A stretch of 64,000 nt of DNA, taken from NCBI GenBank assembly GCA_019694165.1, contig JAIBCL010000025.1:23008-87007 (forward strand), written 5' to 3'. Position numbers and translations under genes: made by a program. Below, piece after piece: positions 1-8,462 of this stretch. How positions within the stretch are numbered: the first letter of the stretch is position 1; every line of letters begins with the position of its first letter. This DNA comes from Verrucomicrobiaceae bacterium. GTDB lineage: Bacteria; Verrucomicrobiota; Verrucomicrobiia; Verrucomicrobiales; Verrucomicrobiaceae. The notes under the pieces are model-generated. The model saw nothing but the letters and a program-made list of their open reading frames with translations, was not told where the DNA came from and ran no database searches.

Positions 1-2
1 TT

Positions 3-860
3 GCGCGGCGCTCGCTCGCCGCAGCCAGGCCGGACTCCCGCGTCAATGGCGTGCTCATCGGCTTGAACGTGCCTTACAGCTTCGGCAACATCGGCATGAG
101 CGGCGACGAAGTGCTCGACAACTGCGTGAAGCTCGGCCTCAGCGGCGTGGAGCTGCGCACGCAGCCGGTGGAGGCGTTCCTGGGCGGGCCGCCCATCGGC
201 GGCAAAGGCAAGACGCCGAAGGATGAAGGCGCCGCGGCGAAGCTGCGCGAGTGGCGCGAGGCGCAGGATGTGTCCAAGGCCGCGGCCTTCAAGCAGAAGT
301 GGAACGAGGCCGGCGTGCTCATCGAGATCGTGAAGGTGGACGGTCTCTTCAAGATGAGCGACGGCGAGCTGGACTACGCATTCAAGCTCGCCAAGACGCT
401 CGGCGCGCGCGCGATCTCGACGGAGATCTCCCACAGCGACGATGAACTCAAGCGCGTGGGCCAGTTCGCCGACAAGCATCAATTCCTCGTGGCCTATCAC
501 GGTCACGCAACCACGGGGCCGGCGGAGTGGGAGAAGGCGTTCTCCTTCGCGAAATTCAACGGCGCGAACGTCGATATCGGACACTTCGTCGCGGGCGACT
601 TCGGCTCGCCAGTGCCCTTCATCACGAAGTATCACGAGCGCATCAGCCATGTGCATATCAAAGACCGCAAGGTTCACAACGGCGGCAACACGCCCTTTGG
701 CGAGGGCGACACACCGATCAAAGACGTGCTGCGCCTCATCCGCGACAACCAGTGGCCGATCCAGGCCACGATCGAGTTCGAATACAAGGTGCCGCAAGGC
801 TCCGACCGCATGGCTGAGCTGGCAAAGGCCGTGAAGTTCTGCCGCGACGCGCTGGCGTAG
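3..860 (+). CDS. Sugar phosphate isomerase/epimerase-like TIM-barrel protein, 5' end cut by the window
   Basis: The protein reads as an AP-endonuclease-2/xylose-isomerase-like TIM barrel, a family that isomerises or epimerises sugars using a divalent metal. Visible family-like segments are ISTEIS, VAYHGHA, VDIGHFVAGD, ISHVHIKDRK with a following GEGD, and a late ATIEFEY; the E, D/H, H/D and E residues in these are the usual metal ligands. A GTG at 51 could start it, but the frame stays open to the left edge. The upstream codons read ARRSLAAARPDSRVNG, which resembles the end of a secretion signal with its cleavage region, so the true start probably lies outside the window. The next gene starts 19 bases downstream on the same strand, so the two are probably co-transcribed. 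The substrate is unknown. Confidence 0.8.
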   Translation, partial: ARRSLAAARPDSRVNGVLIGLNVPYSFGNIGMSGDEVLDNCVKLGLSGVELRTQPVEAFLGGPPIGGKGKTPKDEGAAAKLREWREAQDVSKAAAFKQKWNEAGVLIEIVKVDGLFKMSDGELDYAFKLAKTLGARAISTEISHSDDELKRVGQFADKHQFLVAYHGHATTGPAEWEKAFSFAKFNGANVDIGHFVAGDFGSPVPFITKYHERISHVHIKDRKVHNGGNTPFGEGDTPIKDVLRLIRDNQWPIQATIEFEYKVPQGSDRMAELAKAVKFCRDALA

Positions 861-879
861 GACCATTGCACCCACCATC

Positions 880-2541
880 ATGAATCGAACCACCCAGCTC
901 ACGCTCGCGGGAATCGTCCTGCTGATCCTTCCGCACACCACCGCGCAAGGCGCCGACTGGCCCGCCTGGGGCGGCGCTGATCCCGGGCGCAACATGGTCG
1001 CGCCCGAAAAAGGTCTGCCGGACTCTTTCAAGCCCGGCGAGAAATCTCCCAACGGCGACGGCATGATGCCCGGCACGACGGAGAACGTCCGGTGGGTGAC
1101 GAAACTGGGCACATTCATCTGCGGAAATCCCACCGTGGCGGGCGGACGCGTCTTCGTCGGCACCGATGATTCGACCCTGCAGGGCGACGCCCGGCTGAAG
1201 CGCAGCAAGGGCGGGATGGTCTGGTGCCTCGATGAGAAATCCGGCCGGACCATCTGGCGGCTGCCCGTGCCAGCGCGGCCGAAGGAGCGGCTGCCGAAGG
1301 ATGCGCACTACGGCCAGCAGAATCTCGGCGTGTGCTCAGCGCCCACAGTCGTGGGTGACCGCGCCTATGTCGTGACAAACTCCGCCGAGATCATCTGCAT
1401 CGACGTCAAAGGCCAGGCCGACGGCAATGCCGGCCCGTTCAGGGATGAAGGCCGCTATATTGCCGACAGCAAGAACCCTCCAGTGCAGTTGGAGAAGACC
1501 GATGGCGACATCATCTGGAAATACGACCTGGTGGACGACCTCGGAGTGTGCCCGCACGACGTCGCCGCGTGTTCGGTGCTCGTGGATGGCGACATTCTTT
1601 ACTGCACCTCGGCGAATGGCGTGAACCACGAGCACACCTTCTGCCTGCATCCCGACGCGCCCAGCTTCATCGCGCTCGATGCGCGCACTGGAAAGCTGCT
1701 CGCCACCGACACGGAAGACCTCGGCCACCGCATGTGGCATTGCCTGTGGTCGCCGCCCACCGTCGGCGTGGTCAATGGCAAGAAGCTCGTCTTCTTCGGC
1801 GGCGGCGACGGCATCTGCTACGCATTCGAGGCGCTCACGTCCGCGCCGGAGAAGCCCGTGCATTTCAAGAAAGTGTGGTCCTATGACTGCGTGCCGCCGC
1901 GCTACCGCGACCCGCTCGGCGACGGCAAGCCCTTCAACTATTACATCGGTGACAAGCGCAAGAAGTACACGACCAACACCAACGACGGCACCTTCCTCGG
2001 CCCCAGCGAGATCATCGCCTCGCCTGTGTTTCACGATGGCAGAGTGTACTGCACCATCGGCCAGGACCCCATGCACGGGCGCGGACGCGGCCTGCTGCAT
2101 TGCATCGATGCATCCAAGACCGGTGACATCACGCAGACCGGCTGCATTTGGAAATATGACGGCATCGAGCGCACCATCGCCAGCGTGGCGGTGAGCGGCG
2201 GCCTGCTCTACACCGCAGACCTCGCCGGTCATGTGTATTGCCTCGACGACAAAACGGGTGCGCCCTGCTGGGTGCATGACACGAAATCCGAGACCTGGGC
2301 CACGCCGCTCGTCGCGGACGGAAAAGTGTTTGTGAGCACGACGAAGAAGCTGGTCACCCTGGCTGCCGGGCGGGACAAGAAGGTGCTCTCGGACGTATCG
2401 CTCGGCTCCGCCGGCTACGCCACGCCCGTGGCAGCCAATGGCACGCTGTTCGTCTGCTCGCAGAGCTACCTGTGGGCCGTGCAAAAGGGATCGCACGTCG
2501 CATGGAGCCGTGCGGATTCACCCACGGCAGCGCGCCCGTGA
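880..2541 (+). CDS. Secreted PQQ-like beta-propeller repeat protein
   Basis: 553 residues with an N-terminal signal peptide (about residues 1-24, ending near TAQGA). The rest is a series of propeller blades of the PQQ/BamB type, each with a pattern like PTVAGGRVFVGT, then a segment such as VWCLDEKSGRTIW or VYCLDDKTGAPCW. At least six blades are visible: near residues 85, 150, 215, 290, 375 and 440-490. Proteins of this kind in planctomycetes and verrucomicrobia are secreted and often sit beside sugar-modifying enzymes. Some use PQQ as a dehydrogenase cofactor and others are only scaffolds. I see no clear PQQ-binding Cys-Cys pair, so catalysis is not claimed. It follows the epimerase-like gene closely, which suggests one transcription unit. 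Confidence 0.85.
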   Translation: MNRTTQLTLAGIVLLILPHTTAQGADWPAWGGADPGRNMVAPEKGLPDSFKPGEKSPNGDGMMPGTTENVRWVTKLGTFICGNPTVAGGRVFVGTDDSTLQGDARLKRSKGGMVWCLDEKSGRTIWRLPVPARPKERLPKDAHYGQQNLGVCSAPTVVGDRAYVVTNSAEIICIDVKGQADGNAGPFRDEGRYIADSKNPPVQLEKTDGDIIWKYDLVDDLGVCPHDVAACSVLVDGDILYCTSANGVNHEHTFCLHPDAPSFIALDARTGKLLATDTEDLGHRMWHCLWSPPTVGVVNGKKLVFFGGGDGICYAFEALTSAPEKPVHFKKVWSYDCVPPRYRDPLGDGKPFNYYIGDKRKKYTTNTNDGTFLGPSEIIASPVFHDGRVYCTIGQDPMHGRGRGLLHCIDASKTGDITQTGCIWKYDGIERTIASVAVSGGLLYTADLAGHVYCLDDKTGAPCWVHDTKSETWATPLVADGKVFVSTTKKLVTLAAGRDKKVLSDVSLGSAGYATPVAANGTLFVCSQSYLWAVQKGSHVAWSRADSPTAARP

Positions 2542-2918
2542 TGCGGCAGCGTGCCTGAACCCACGGGCTTTTCGGCATGGAGCGGAGAGCGACCCGCGGG
2601 CAAGGAAGACTGTCATCCAGCTCGTCCTCCAACCGTCTTCTCGAGGGCGAGCAGGACGCCAGGACGATTTCTTCGGTTTCGAACAGTGGAGTCACTCAGG
2701 ATCAACACAGGGGTTACGCATGAAATGCCTCTGTGAGTCCGGTGCTTCTGGGTTGTCCCACAAGATTCAGGGTTCCACAGATGGGTTCAGAAGAAGTCCA
2801 ATCCGTGGTCGTCCTGATTCCGTGGCAATTCACTCAGAAGCAAATCATGCGCAAGCCCTGGGTGCAACAGAGGCCGGCTGCTGAAAGGATCGCACTGTCA
2901 GGCATGTAGTGTGAAGTC
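2542..2918. other. Intergenic region carrying a MITE-like element
   Basis: 377 bases between the propeller gene and the DUF1549/DUF1553 gene. Bases 2706-2862 are the MITE-like repeat listed separately. The left part (2542-2705) and the last 56 bases before the ATG hold no gene or convincing hairpin that I can see. Any promoter of the downstream gene must lie in or next to the repeat. Confidence 0.6.
2706..2862 (-). mobile_element. MITE-like element, copy A
   Basis: About 157 bases bounded by imperfect inverted termini of about 18 bases: left CACAGGGGTTACGCATGA at 2706-2723, right TCATGCGCAAGCCCTGGG at 2845-2862. About 15 of 18 positions pair. Read on the minus strand, its first 92 or so bases match copy B (11542-11692) with about nine differences, and the far terminus also matches. 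The middles differ. It has no coding capacity. Size, terminal repeats and a second dispersed copy fit a non-autonomous element mobilised in trans. I found no clear target-site duplication and no matching transposase in the window. Confidence 0.65.
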
Positions 2919-4898
2919 ATGCGCCGCGTCGCCATCATCGCCTTCTTAACCATGCTTTGCCATGACTCGCCGGTTCTCGCCGCGAAGAAGGACGAGCCGC
3001 GGCCGGTGCCCTGGTCGTTCAAGCCGCTGATCGCGTCGCCAGCACCAGCGGTGAAGGATGCCGCCTGGCCCCGGACGCAGACGGATCGTTTTCTCCTCGC
3101 GAAAATGGAAGACGCCGGGGTGCGGCCCTCGCGCGATGCCTCCCCGCGCGAGCTGATCCGCCGCCTCTGCTTCGACCTCATCGGCATGCCCCCGTCGCCC
3201 GACGAAGTCGCCGCATTCGAGCACGAGTCCCATTCGTCGTCCTCTTCCCATGAGTCCTATGCCGCCCTTGTGGAAAAACTCCTCGCCTCCCCGCACTACG
3301 GCGAGCGCTGGGGCCGCTACTGGCTCGACCTCGCGCGCTACACCGACCAGACGCCGAGCTGGCTGGAGTCCACCGCATCGTCCTTTCTTTACCGCGACTG
3401 GGTGGTGCAGGCATTCAACGATGACATGCGCTACGACGACTTTGTGAAGCGGCAGCTCGCCGTGGATCAGATGCCTGGCTTCAAGCCGACGGATTTGCCC
3501 TCGCTCGGTTTTCTCGGACTCTCGCCCACCTACTTCAAGGAGCTGCAGCTCCCGCCTGAGATCATCCGCACCACCGTCGCCGACGAGTGGGAGGAGCACG
3601 TCGATGCCATCGGCCGCACCTTCCTCGGACTCACGCTCGCCTGCGCCCGCTGCCACGATCACAAGAGCGATCCCGTCTCCGCGAAGGACTACTACGCACT
3701 CGCCGGCGTCTTCGCCAGCGTGAAGATCACCGAGCGCCCGATGATGAGCGACGACCTCTGGCGGCCCGTCGCCAAGGCGCGCGCCGAAGTCACCCGGCTC
3801 GAAAAGGAGCGCGACGCCGCCAAGCGCAAACCCAAGGTGGACACCGCGCGCATCGCCGAGCTGGAGAAACAAGTCGCCGAGCTGAAGAAAACCCCGCACT
3901 ACAACATGGCGATGGCCAATGCCGTCGAGGACGCCGCCCTCTTCGTCGTCGAGGCCGACAACAAGAAAGGCACCAAGCTCGACTACAAGCCCGCCATGGC
4001 GCGCGACCTCGAACTCATGCGCCGCGGCAATCCCAACGACCTCGGCGAAGTGGTGCCGCGCGGGTTCCTCGCGGCCTTTGGCGGTCGCAAATTCACCTCG
4101 GGCAGCGGCCGGCTCGAGCTGGCGAAGGCCATCCTCGAAGATGCGAAGCCGCTCACCGCGCGCGTCATCGTCAACCGCATCTGGAAACATCACTTCGGCC
4201 GCGGCCTCGTCGATACACCCAGCGAGTTTGGCAATCTCGGTGATGCTCCGACCAATCAGCCGCTGCTCGACGACCTCGCCGCGCGCTTCATCGCCAATGG
4301 CTGGAGCATCAAGTGGCTGCACCGCGAGATCCTCCACTCCGCCGTCTGGCAGCAGACCTCGCTCGCGCCCGAGTCCGAGAAGCGCGATCCGGAGAACAAA
4401 CTCTTCAGCCGCATGACGCGCCGCCGCCTCGACCTCGAAGCCTGGCGCGACGCCATGCTGACCGCCACCGGCACCATCGACCTCAAGGTCGGCGGCCCCT
4501 CCATGCTGGCCTCCGCCCCCGGCAACCACCGCCGCACCCTCTACGCCACCTCCGACCGCCACGAGATGGACAACTTCCTCCGCCTCCACGACTTCCCCGA
4601 CCCCGGCGCGCACAGCCCCTGGCGGCCCGAGACCATCACGCCGCTGCAGCAGCTCTTCACCCTCAACGGCCCCGTCATGCTCGAATTCGCCGATGCCTTG
4701 GCGAAGCGGCTCGATCCCCTGCCCTCCCTCACCCAGCGAGTCGATCAGACTTACGCCTGGCTTTACCAGCGCAAGCCGACCAGCAAAGAACTGGCGCTGG
4801 CCGCCGCCTTCCTCACCGGCCGTGAAAGAGACTCTGCTGCGTGGTCGCAATACGCCCAGGCCCTGCTCGGGAGCAACGAACTGCTGTTTGTGGATTGA
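2919..4898 (+). CDS. DUF1549/DUF1553 domain protein
   Basis: 659 residues with a short N-terminal signal sequence (MRRVAIIAFLTMLCHDSPVLA). The N-terminal half carries the DUF1549 pattern (TDRFLLAKMEDAG, LIRRLCFDLIGMPPSPDEV, YGERWGRYWLDLARY). A CARCHDHKSDP motif near residue 245 follows, then a charged coiled-coil-like stretch at about 285-330. The C-terminal half is DUF1553 (RVIVNRIWKHHFGRGLVDTPSEFG, WSIKWLHREILHSAVWQQ, LHDFPDPG). The usual N-terminal cytochrome (PSCyt1) domain is absent. These families are a hallmark of planctomycetes and verrucomicrobia and are normally encoded beside a DUF1501 protein; here that partner is about 3.6 kb downstream. Biochemical function is unknown; a role in polysaccharide use is often proposed from context. 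Confidence 0.88.
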   Translation: MRRVAIIAFLTMLCHDSPVLAAKKDEPRPVPWSFKPLIASPAPAVKDAAWPRTQTDRFLLAKMEDAGVRPSRDASPRELIRRLCFDLIGMPPSPDEVAAFEHESHSSSSSHESYAALVEKLLASPHYGERWGRYWLDLARYTDQTPSWLESTASSFLYRDWVVQAFNDDMRYDDFVKRQLAVDQMPGFKPTDLPSLGFLGLSPTYFKELQLPPEIIRTTVADEWEEHVDAIGRTFLGLTLACARCHDHKSDPVSAKDYYALAGVFASVKITERPMMSDDLWRPVAKARAEVTRLEKERDAAKRKPKVDTARIAELEKQVAELKKTPHYNMAMANAVEDAALFVVEADNKKGTKLDYKPAMARDLELMRRGNPNDLGEVVPRGFLAAFGGRKFTSGSGRLELAKAILEDAKPLTARVIVNRIWKHHFGRGLVDTPSEFGNLGDAPTNQPLLDDLAARFIANGWSIKWLHREILHSAVWQQTSLAPESEKRDPENKLFSRMTRRRLDLEAWRDAMLTATGTIDLKVGGPSMLASAPGNHRRTLYATSDRHEMDNFLRLHDFPDPGAHSPWRPETITPLQQLFTLNGPVMLEFADALAKRLDPLPSLTQRVDQTYAWLYQRKPTSKELALAAAFLTGRERDSAAWSQYAQALLGSNELLFVD

Positions 4899-5021
4899 AA
4901 TCTCCCAAGATTCTTCTTGCTGTCCGCCATCGAATCGTTGCAGCATCATCCAACCATGAATGCGGCACCTCGATCGCTCGAGTTCGCGGTTGCTCGATCT
5001 CCCGCACCCGACCCTGATAAC

Positions 5022-7583
5022 ATGAAATCGATCCATGTCTTGGCCTCGCTGTTGCTCCTCGCCTTCCCGGCCGCCGCGCAAACCATCGCTACCGTGACGC
5101 TGGACGTTGGCAGCGGCGGCAATCTCGGCCAGTACACTTCCCAAACGGTCGTCAATGGCAATCCGGCCATCAGTTACTACGATGTCTCCAATGGAGACCT
5201 GAAGTATGTGCGTGCCACGGATGCGAGTGGGACGACATGGGGCACGCCGGTGACCCTGGACAGCACCAACCAGGTGGGCCAGTACACCTCGCTGGCCATC
5301 ATCAATGGCAATCCGGCGATCAGTTACTACAACGTGACCAGCGGCGACCTCAAATATGTGCGGGCGTTGGATGCCAATGGTACTGGCTGGGGGGCACCGA
5401 TCACCTTGGAGAGCGCAGGCAGCGTGGGCCAGCATACCTCGCTGGCGACCGTCAATGGAAGCCCCGCCGTCTGCTACTGGGATCTGGTCAATGGCGACCT
5501 CAGATACATACGGGCAGTGGATGCGAATGGCGCGAGCTGGGGCACCCCGATCATCGCAACCGGGACGGATCGGGTGGGTCAGTACAACTCGATGACCGTG
5601 GTCAACGGCATGCCGGCCATCAGCTATTATGACAGCACCAATGGCGACCTGAAGTATCTGCGCGCGAATGACGCCAGCGGCACGAGCTGGGCGGTGCCTG
5701 TAACCTTGGACAGCACAGGCAGCGTGGGCCTCTACACCTCGTTGAAGGTCGTCGCAGGCAATCCCGCGGTCAGCTACTACGACAACACCAATTCTGACCT
5801 CCGATTTGTGAGGGCGCTCGACGCCAGCGGTGCGAGCTGGGATGCCCCCGTGACGGTGGACAGCGCCGGCAGCGTTGGGCAATTCACGACGCTGGTAGTC
5901 GTCAACGCCAATCCCGCCATCAGCTACTACGACAGCACCAATGGTGACCTCAAATATGTGCGTGCCACCGACACGGCCGGCACAAGCTGGGGCGCGCCCA
6001 CCACCGTGGAAGCCACTGCCGATTCAGGATCATACGCCTCCCTGTCGCTGGTGAATGGCAATCCCGCGATCACTTACTACGATGCAACCAACTGCGACCT
6101 CAAATACGTCCGGGCAACGAATGCCAGCGGCACGAGCTGGACGGCTGCGCTCACCTTGGACGCGACCATTCCAGTGCCCATCACCGGGCAGGACACCTCC
6201 CTGGCGATCGTCGCCGGCAACCCCGCCATCAGCTACTACGATGCCTCCAATGGTGACCTTTACTACATTCGGGCTAATGACGTGGGCGGAACCAACTGGG
6301 GCGTGCCCGTGAACGTAACCGCCTCGATCAGCGGCAACCAAGGCAGGTACACCTCGCTGGCAGTGGTCAATGGCAATCCGGCCATCGCCTATTATGATGA
6401 AACCATCTTCCGCCTCAAGTATGTGCGGGCCAATGACCCGACTGGGACGAGCTGGGGCGCCACTGTCACCGTCGATAACACCGCACAGTCGGGATGGGAG
6501 AACTCGTTGAAAGTCGTCAATGGCAATCCGGCTATTAGCTATTACGCCCCGGCCAATGGACTAAGGTACGCGCGGGCGCTGGATGCCAACGGGACGAGCT
6601 GGGCAGCGCCCGTGACGGTGGACATCAGCACCACCTCCGTGGGCAGAAACAGCTCGCTTGCCGTGATCAATGGCAACCCGGCGATCAGCTATGCCGATGT
6701 CGTCAACAACGACCTCCGATATGCACGGGCGCTGGACCCGTCCGGAACCAGTTGGGGCACGCCGCTCGTGGTCGACAGTGTCGGCAACGTGGGCCTCTCC
6801 AGCTCGCTTGCCGTGGTCAATGGCAATCCCGCCGTCAGCTACTATGACAGCTCCAATTTCGACCTCAAGTACGTCAGGGCACTGGATACCAGCGGCACCA
6901 CCTGGAGCACTCCGGTTGTCGCAGACAGCACGGGTTTCGTTGGCTTGTACACCTGCCTGATGGTGTTCAATGGCAGCCCTGCCATCAGCTACTCTGGCGG
7001 CACCTCCGACCTCGCGTATGTTCGTGCGTCGGATACCAACGGTACCAGTTGGGGAGCTTCCCTGATCCTGGACAGCACCGGCAGCGTTGGGCAATACACC
7101 TCAATGGCCGTGGTCAACGGCAACCCGGCCATCAGCTATCACGACGCCACCAACGGTGACTTGAAATTCGCGCGTCTGACTTATCCAGCCGATGGTGACG
7201 CCGACGGCCTCCTCGATTCCTGGGAACTCACCCACTGGCCCACCACCATCGGCCACGGCCCGCTCGATGACTCCGACCACGACGGCATCTGCGAGCTGCT
7301 CGAACTCGCCTTCGGCCTGAACCCGACACTGCCAAGCGCGGGTGGGCTTCCTCCCGCCGTCGACGACGGAGGCTACCTGTCGATGACGATCACCAAGCAG
7401 CCCGGCGTGACCTACGAGGTGCAGAGCGCGGGCACGTTGCTGACGGGCCAGCCGGATTCCTTCAGCGCGGCGACGACGACGGTGATCACGAACAACGCCA
7501 CGACGCTCAAGGTGCGGGACAATTTCCTCATCGGCACCTCGCCGCCGCGCTTCATGCGCGTGAAGGTGACGGCGGCGCCGTGA
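5022..7583 (+). CDS. Large secreted protein with about 14 tandem ~50-residue repeats
   Basis: 853 residues from the ATG at 5022, which gives a clean signal peptide (MKSIHVLASLLLLAFPAAAQ). An in-frame TTG at 4917 would add 35 residues of no signal character, so I rejected it. Residues 36 to about 725 are 13 complete repeats and one partial. The consensus is GQYTSLAVVNGNPAISYYD, then TNGDLKYVRALDASGTSW and a variable linker rich in T, D and S. The YYD/DLKYVRA pattern suggests beta-propeller-like or beta-sheet blades on the cell surface. The C-terminus has acidic DGDADG and DDSDHDG calcium-binding-like segments. It ends in a small beta domain with PPRFMRVKV, a terminus I associate with verrucomicrobial secreted proteins. 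Function unknown. Confidence 0.85.
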   Translation: MKSIHVLASLLLLAFPAAAQTIATVTLDVGSGGNLGQYTSQTVVNGNPAISYYDVSNGDLKYVRATDASGTTWGTPVTLDSTNQVGQYTSLAIINGNPAISYYNVTSGDLKYVRALDANGTGWGAPITLESAGSVGQHTSLATVNGSPAVCYWDLVNGDLRYIRAVDANGASWGTPIIATGTDRVGQYNSMTVVNGMPAISYYDSTNGDLKYLRANDASGTSWAVPVTLDSTGSVGLYTSLKVVAGNPAVSYYDNTNSDLRFVRALDASGASWDAPVTVDSAGSVGQFTTLVVVNANPAISYYDSTNGDLKYVRATDTAGTSWGAPTTVEATADSGSYASLSLVNGNPAITYYDATNCDLKYVRATNASGTSWTAALTLDATIPVPITGQDTSLAIVAGNPAISYYDASNGDLYYIRANDVGGTNWGVPVNVTASISGNQGRYTSLAVVNGNPAIAYYDETIFRLKYVRANDPTGTSWGATVTVDNTAQSGWENSLKVVNGNPAISYYAPANGLRYARALDANGTSWAAPVTVDISTTSVGRNSSLAVINGNPAISYADVVNNDLRYARALDPSGTSWGTPLVVDSVGNVGLSSSLAVVNGNPAVSYYDSSNFDLKYVRALDTSGTTWSTPVVADSTGFVGLYTCLMVFNGSPAISYSGGTSDLAYVRASDTNGTSWGASLILDSTGSVGQYTSMAVVNGNPAISYHDATNGDLKFARLTYPADGDADGLLDSWELTHWPTTIGHGPLDDSDHDGICELLELAFGLNPTLPSAGGLPPAVDDGGYLSMTITKQPGVTYEVQSAGTLLTGQPDSFSAATTTVITNNATTLKVRDNFLIGTSPPRFMRVKVTAAP
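5127..7196 (+). repeat. In-frame ~150-base tandem repeats within the secreted protein gene
   Basis: Thirteen full and one partial unit of about 150 bases, each encoding about 50 residues. Common protein segments are NGNPAISYYD, DLKYVRA and GTSWG. Units 7, 8 and 10 vary slightly in length. The DNA is diverged between units, so this looks like an old protein-level expansion rather than a recent satellite. Confidence 0.85.
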
Positions 7584-7595
7584 GCGGGGCGGAGG

Positions 7596-7673
7596 TCAGG
7601 CTTCCAGCCTGACAATGGCCCGGGGCTTTCAGCCTCGGCCGCTCCGTTCCAAAGACCGAGGCTGAAAGCCCCG
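7596..7673. repeat. Paired hairpins just after the repeat-protein stop codon
   Basis: A small hairpin (GTCAGGC, 5-base loop, GCCTGAC, about 7595-7613) is followed by a perfect 18-base stem: 7621-7638 pairs with 7656-7673 (CGGGGCTTTCAGCCTCGG and its reverse complement) around a 17-base loop. There is no T-run, so it is not a textbook intrinsic terminator. It may end transcription or be an extragenic palindrome. Confidence 0.75.
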
Positions 7674-7759
7674 TGCCGCTGACAGGCCGGAGGCCCATCC
7701 TCCATGCGCGCTGTTCGCTGCACAATGATCCGGCGCACATTTGAGGTAATTGCAAAACC

Positions 7760-7798
7760 CATTCTCATGTCATCATGGTTTGGAATGACAGGAGAATG
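7760..7798. repeat. 14-bp stem hairpin plus direct GGAGAATG repeat
   Basis: CATTCTCATGTCAT at 7760-7773 pairs with ATGACAGGAGAATG at 7785-7798 with one mismatch across an 11-base loop. The sequence GGAGAATG is repeated directly a few bases further on. It looks like an extragenic palindromic repeat. Confidence 0.7.
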
Positions 7799-8087
7799 GC
7801 GGCAGGAGAATGAATTCAACCTCAGCGCCGGTGCGCTACGCGGAGGATTGCTTTGCGCCACCCAGCGATGAAGATCTCAAGGACTGGGGGCTGTGATCGT
7901 AAGGCAGCTGCTCGACACCTGCGCTTTTCATCTGGCTCACGCACGCAAGAGCCGGGCAAGCTCAGCGCCGCCGCACAGTCAGCCATCAATGATCCCTCCA
8001 ACAGTCTGGCCCTGAGAGCCTGTCCGGCAAATGCCCTGAATCATCATAGCCAGGCAAACGAAAGCGTGCGAGCAAACAGAAACGTCC

Positions 8088-8275
8088 CCCCCTCACCCCA
8101 CCCCTTTGCTGGACTTCTTTTGAAGCATCTTCTCCAGCCATCTCGCTGTCGCTCGGTTCCCCAGGGGAGAGGGAGACGATGGCACCCCCGCGCCACAACG
8201 AGAATAGTGTTTTGTCATTCGAGCGGCAGCTCGTTTTGCTCCCTCTCCCTGTGGGAGAGGGCTGGGGTGAGGGGG
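8088..8275. repeat. G/C-tract inverted repeat with an inner hairpin
   Basis: CCCCCTCACCCCACCCCT at 8088-8105 is inverted at 8258-8275 with one mismatch. Overlapping the right arm is a perfect 9-bp hairpin: CCCTCTCCC at 8241-8249, a 3-base loop, and GGGAGAGGG at 8253-8261. Motifs of this type occur as dispersed extragenic repeats in many bacteria. Confidence 0.7.
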
Positions 8276-8462
8276 TGGAGTTCTCGTGGTTCGAGTGATT
8301 TACCGGACAGGCTCTGAGCCATGCCAGCGCATGGGAGATGCAACTGAAACATCACGCCGGAAAACTGATCGTCGCCCAAGCTTTTCAGGAGGGGTTCAGC
8401 GTTGTCTCACCAAATCACCTTTTCACGGACTACGGCGCACCTGTGGCTTGGTGACCTCCCGG

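Larger units (their letters stand above)
7584..8462. other. Gene-poor region with three palindromic repeats
   Basis: About 880 bases between the repeat-protein gene and the DUF1501 gene. It holds three separate palindromic structures (listed as repeats at 7596-7673, 7760-7798 and 8088-8275). Short open frames here have atypical composition and no recognisable product, so I call no gene. Any promoter for the DUF1501 gene would lie here, but no convincing one is visible. Confidence 0.6.

Noticed and set aside
2946..5882. A 978-codon open frame on the minus strand opposite the DUF1549/DUF1553 gene and repeat protein
   Set aside because: It mirrors two well-supported plus-strand genes; its residues are His/Arg/Gly-rich and match no family. 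It is a GC-rich shadow.
5127..7196. Possible CRISPR or satellite array
   Set aside because: The repeats are about 150 bases, in frame and diverged, and encode a secreted protein; there are no regular spacers or cas genes.
7853..8317. A 154-codon frame in the repeat-rich gap
   Set aside because: It runs through the palindromic repeats and has no recognisable domain or ribosome-binding site.
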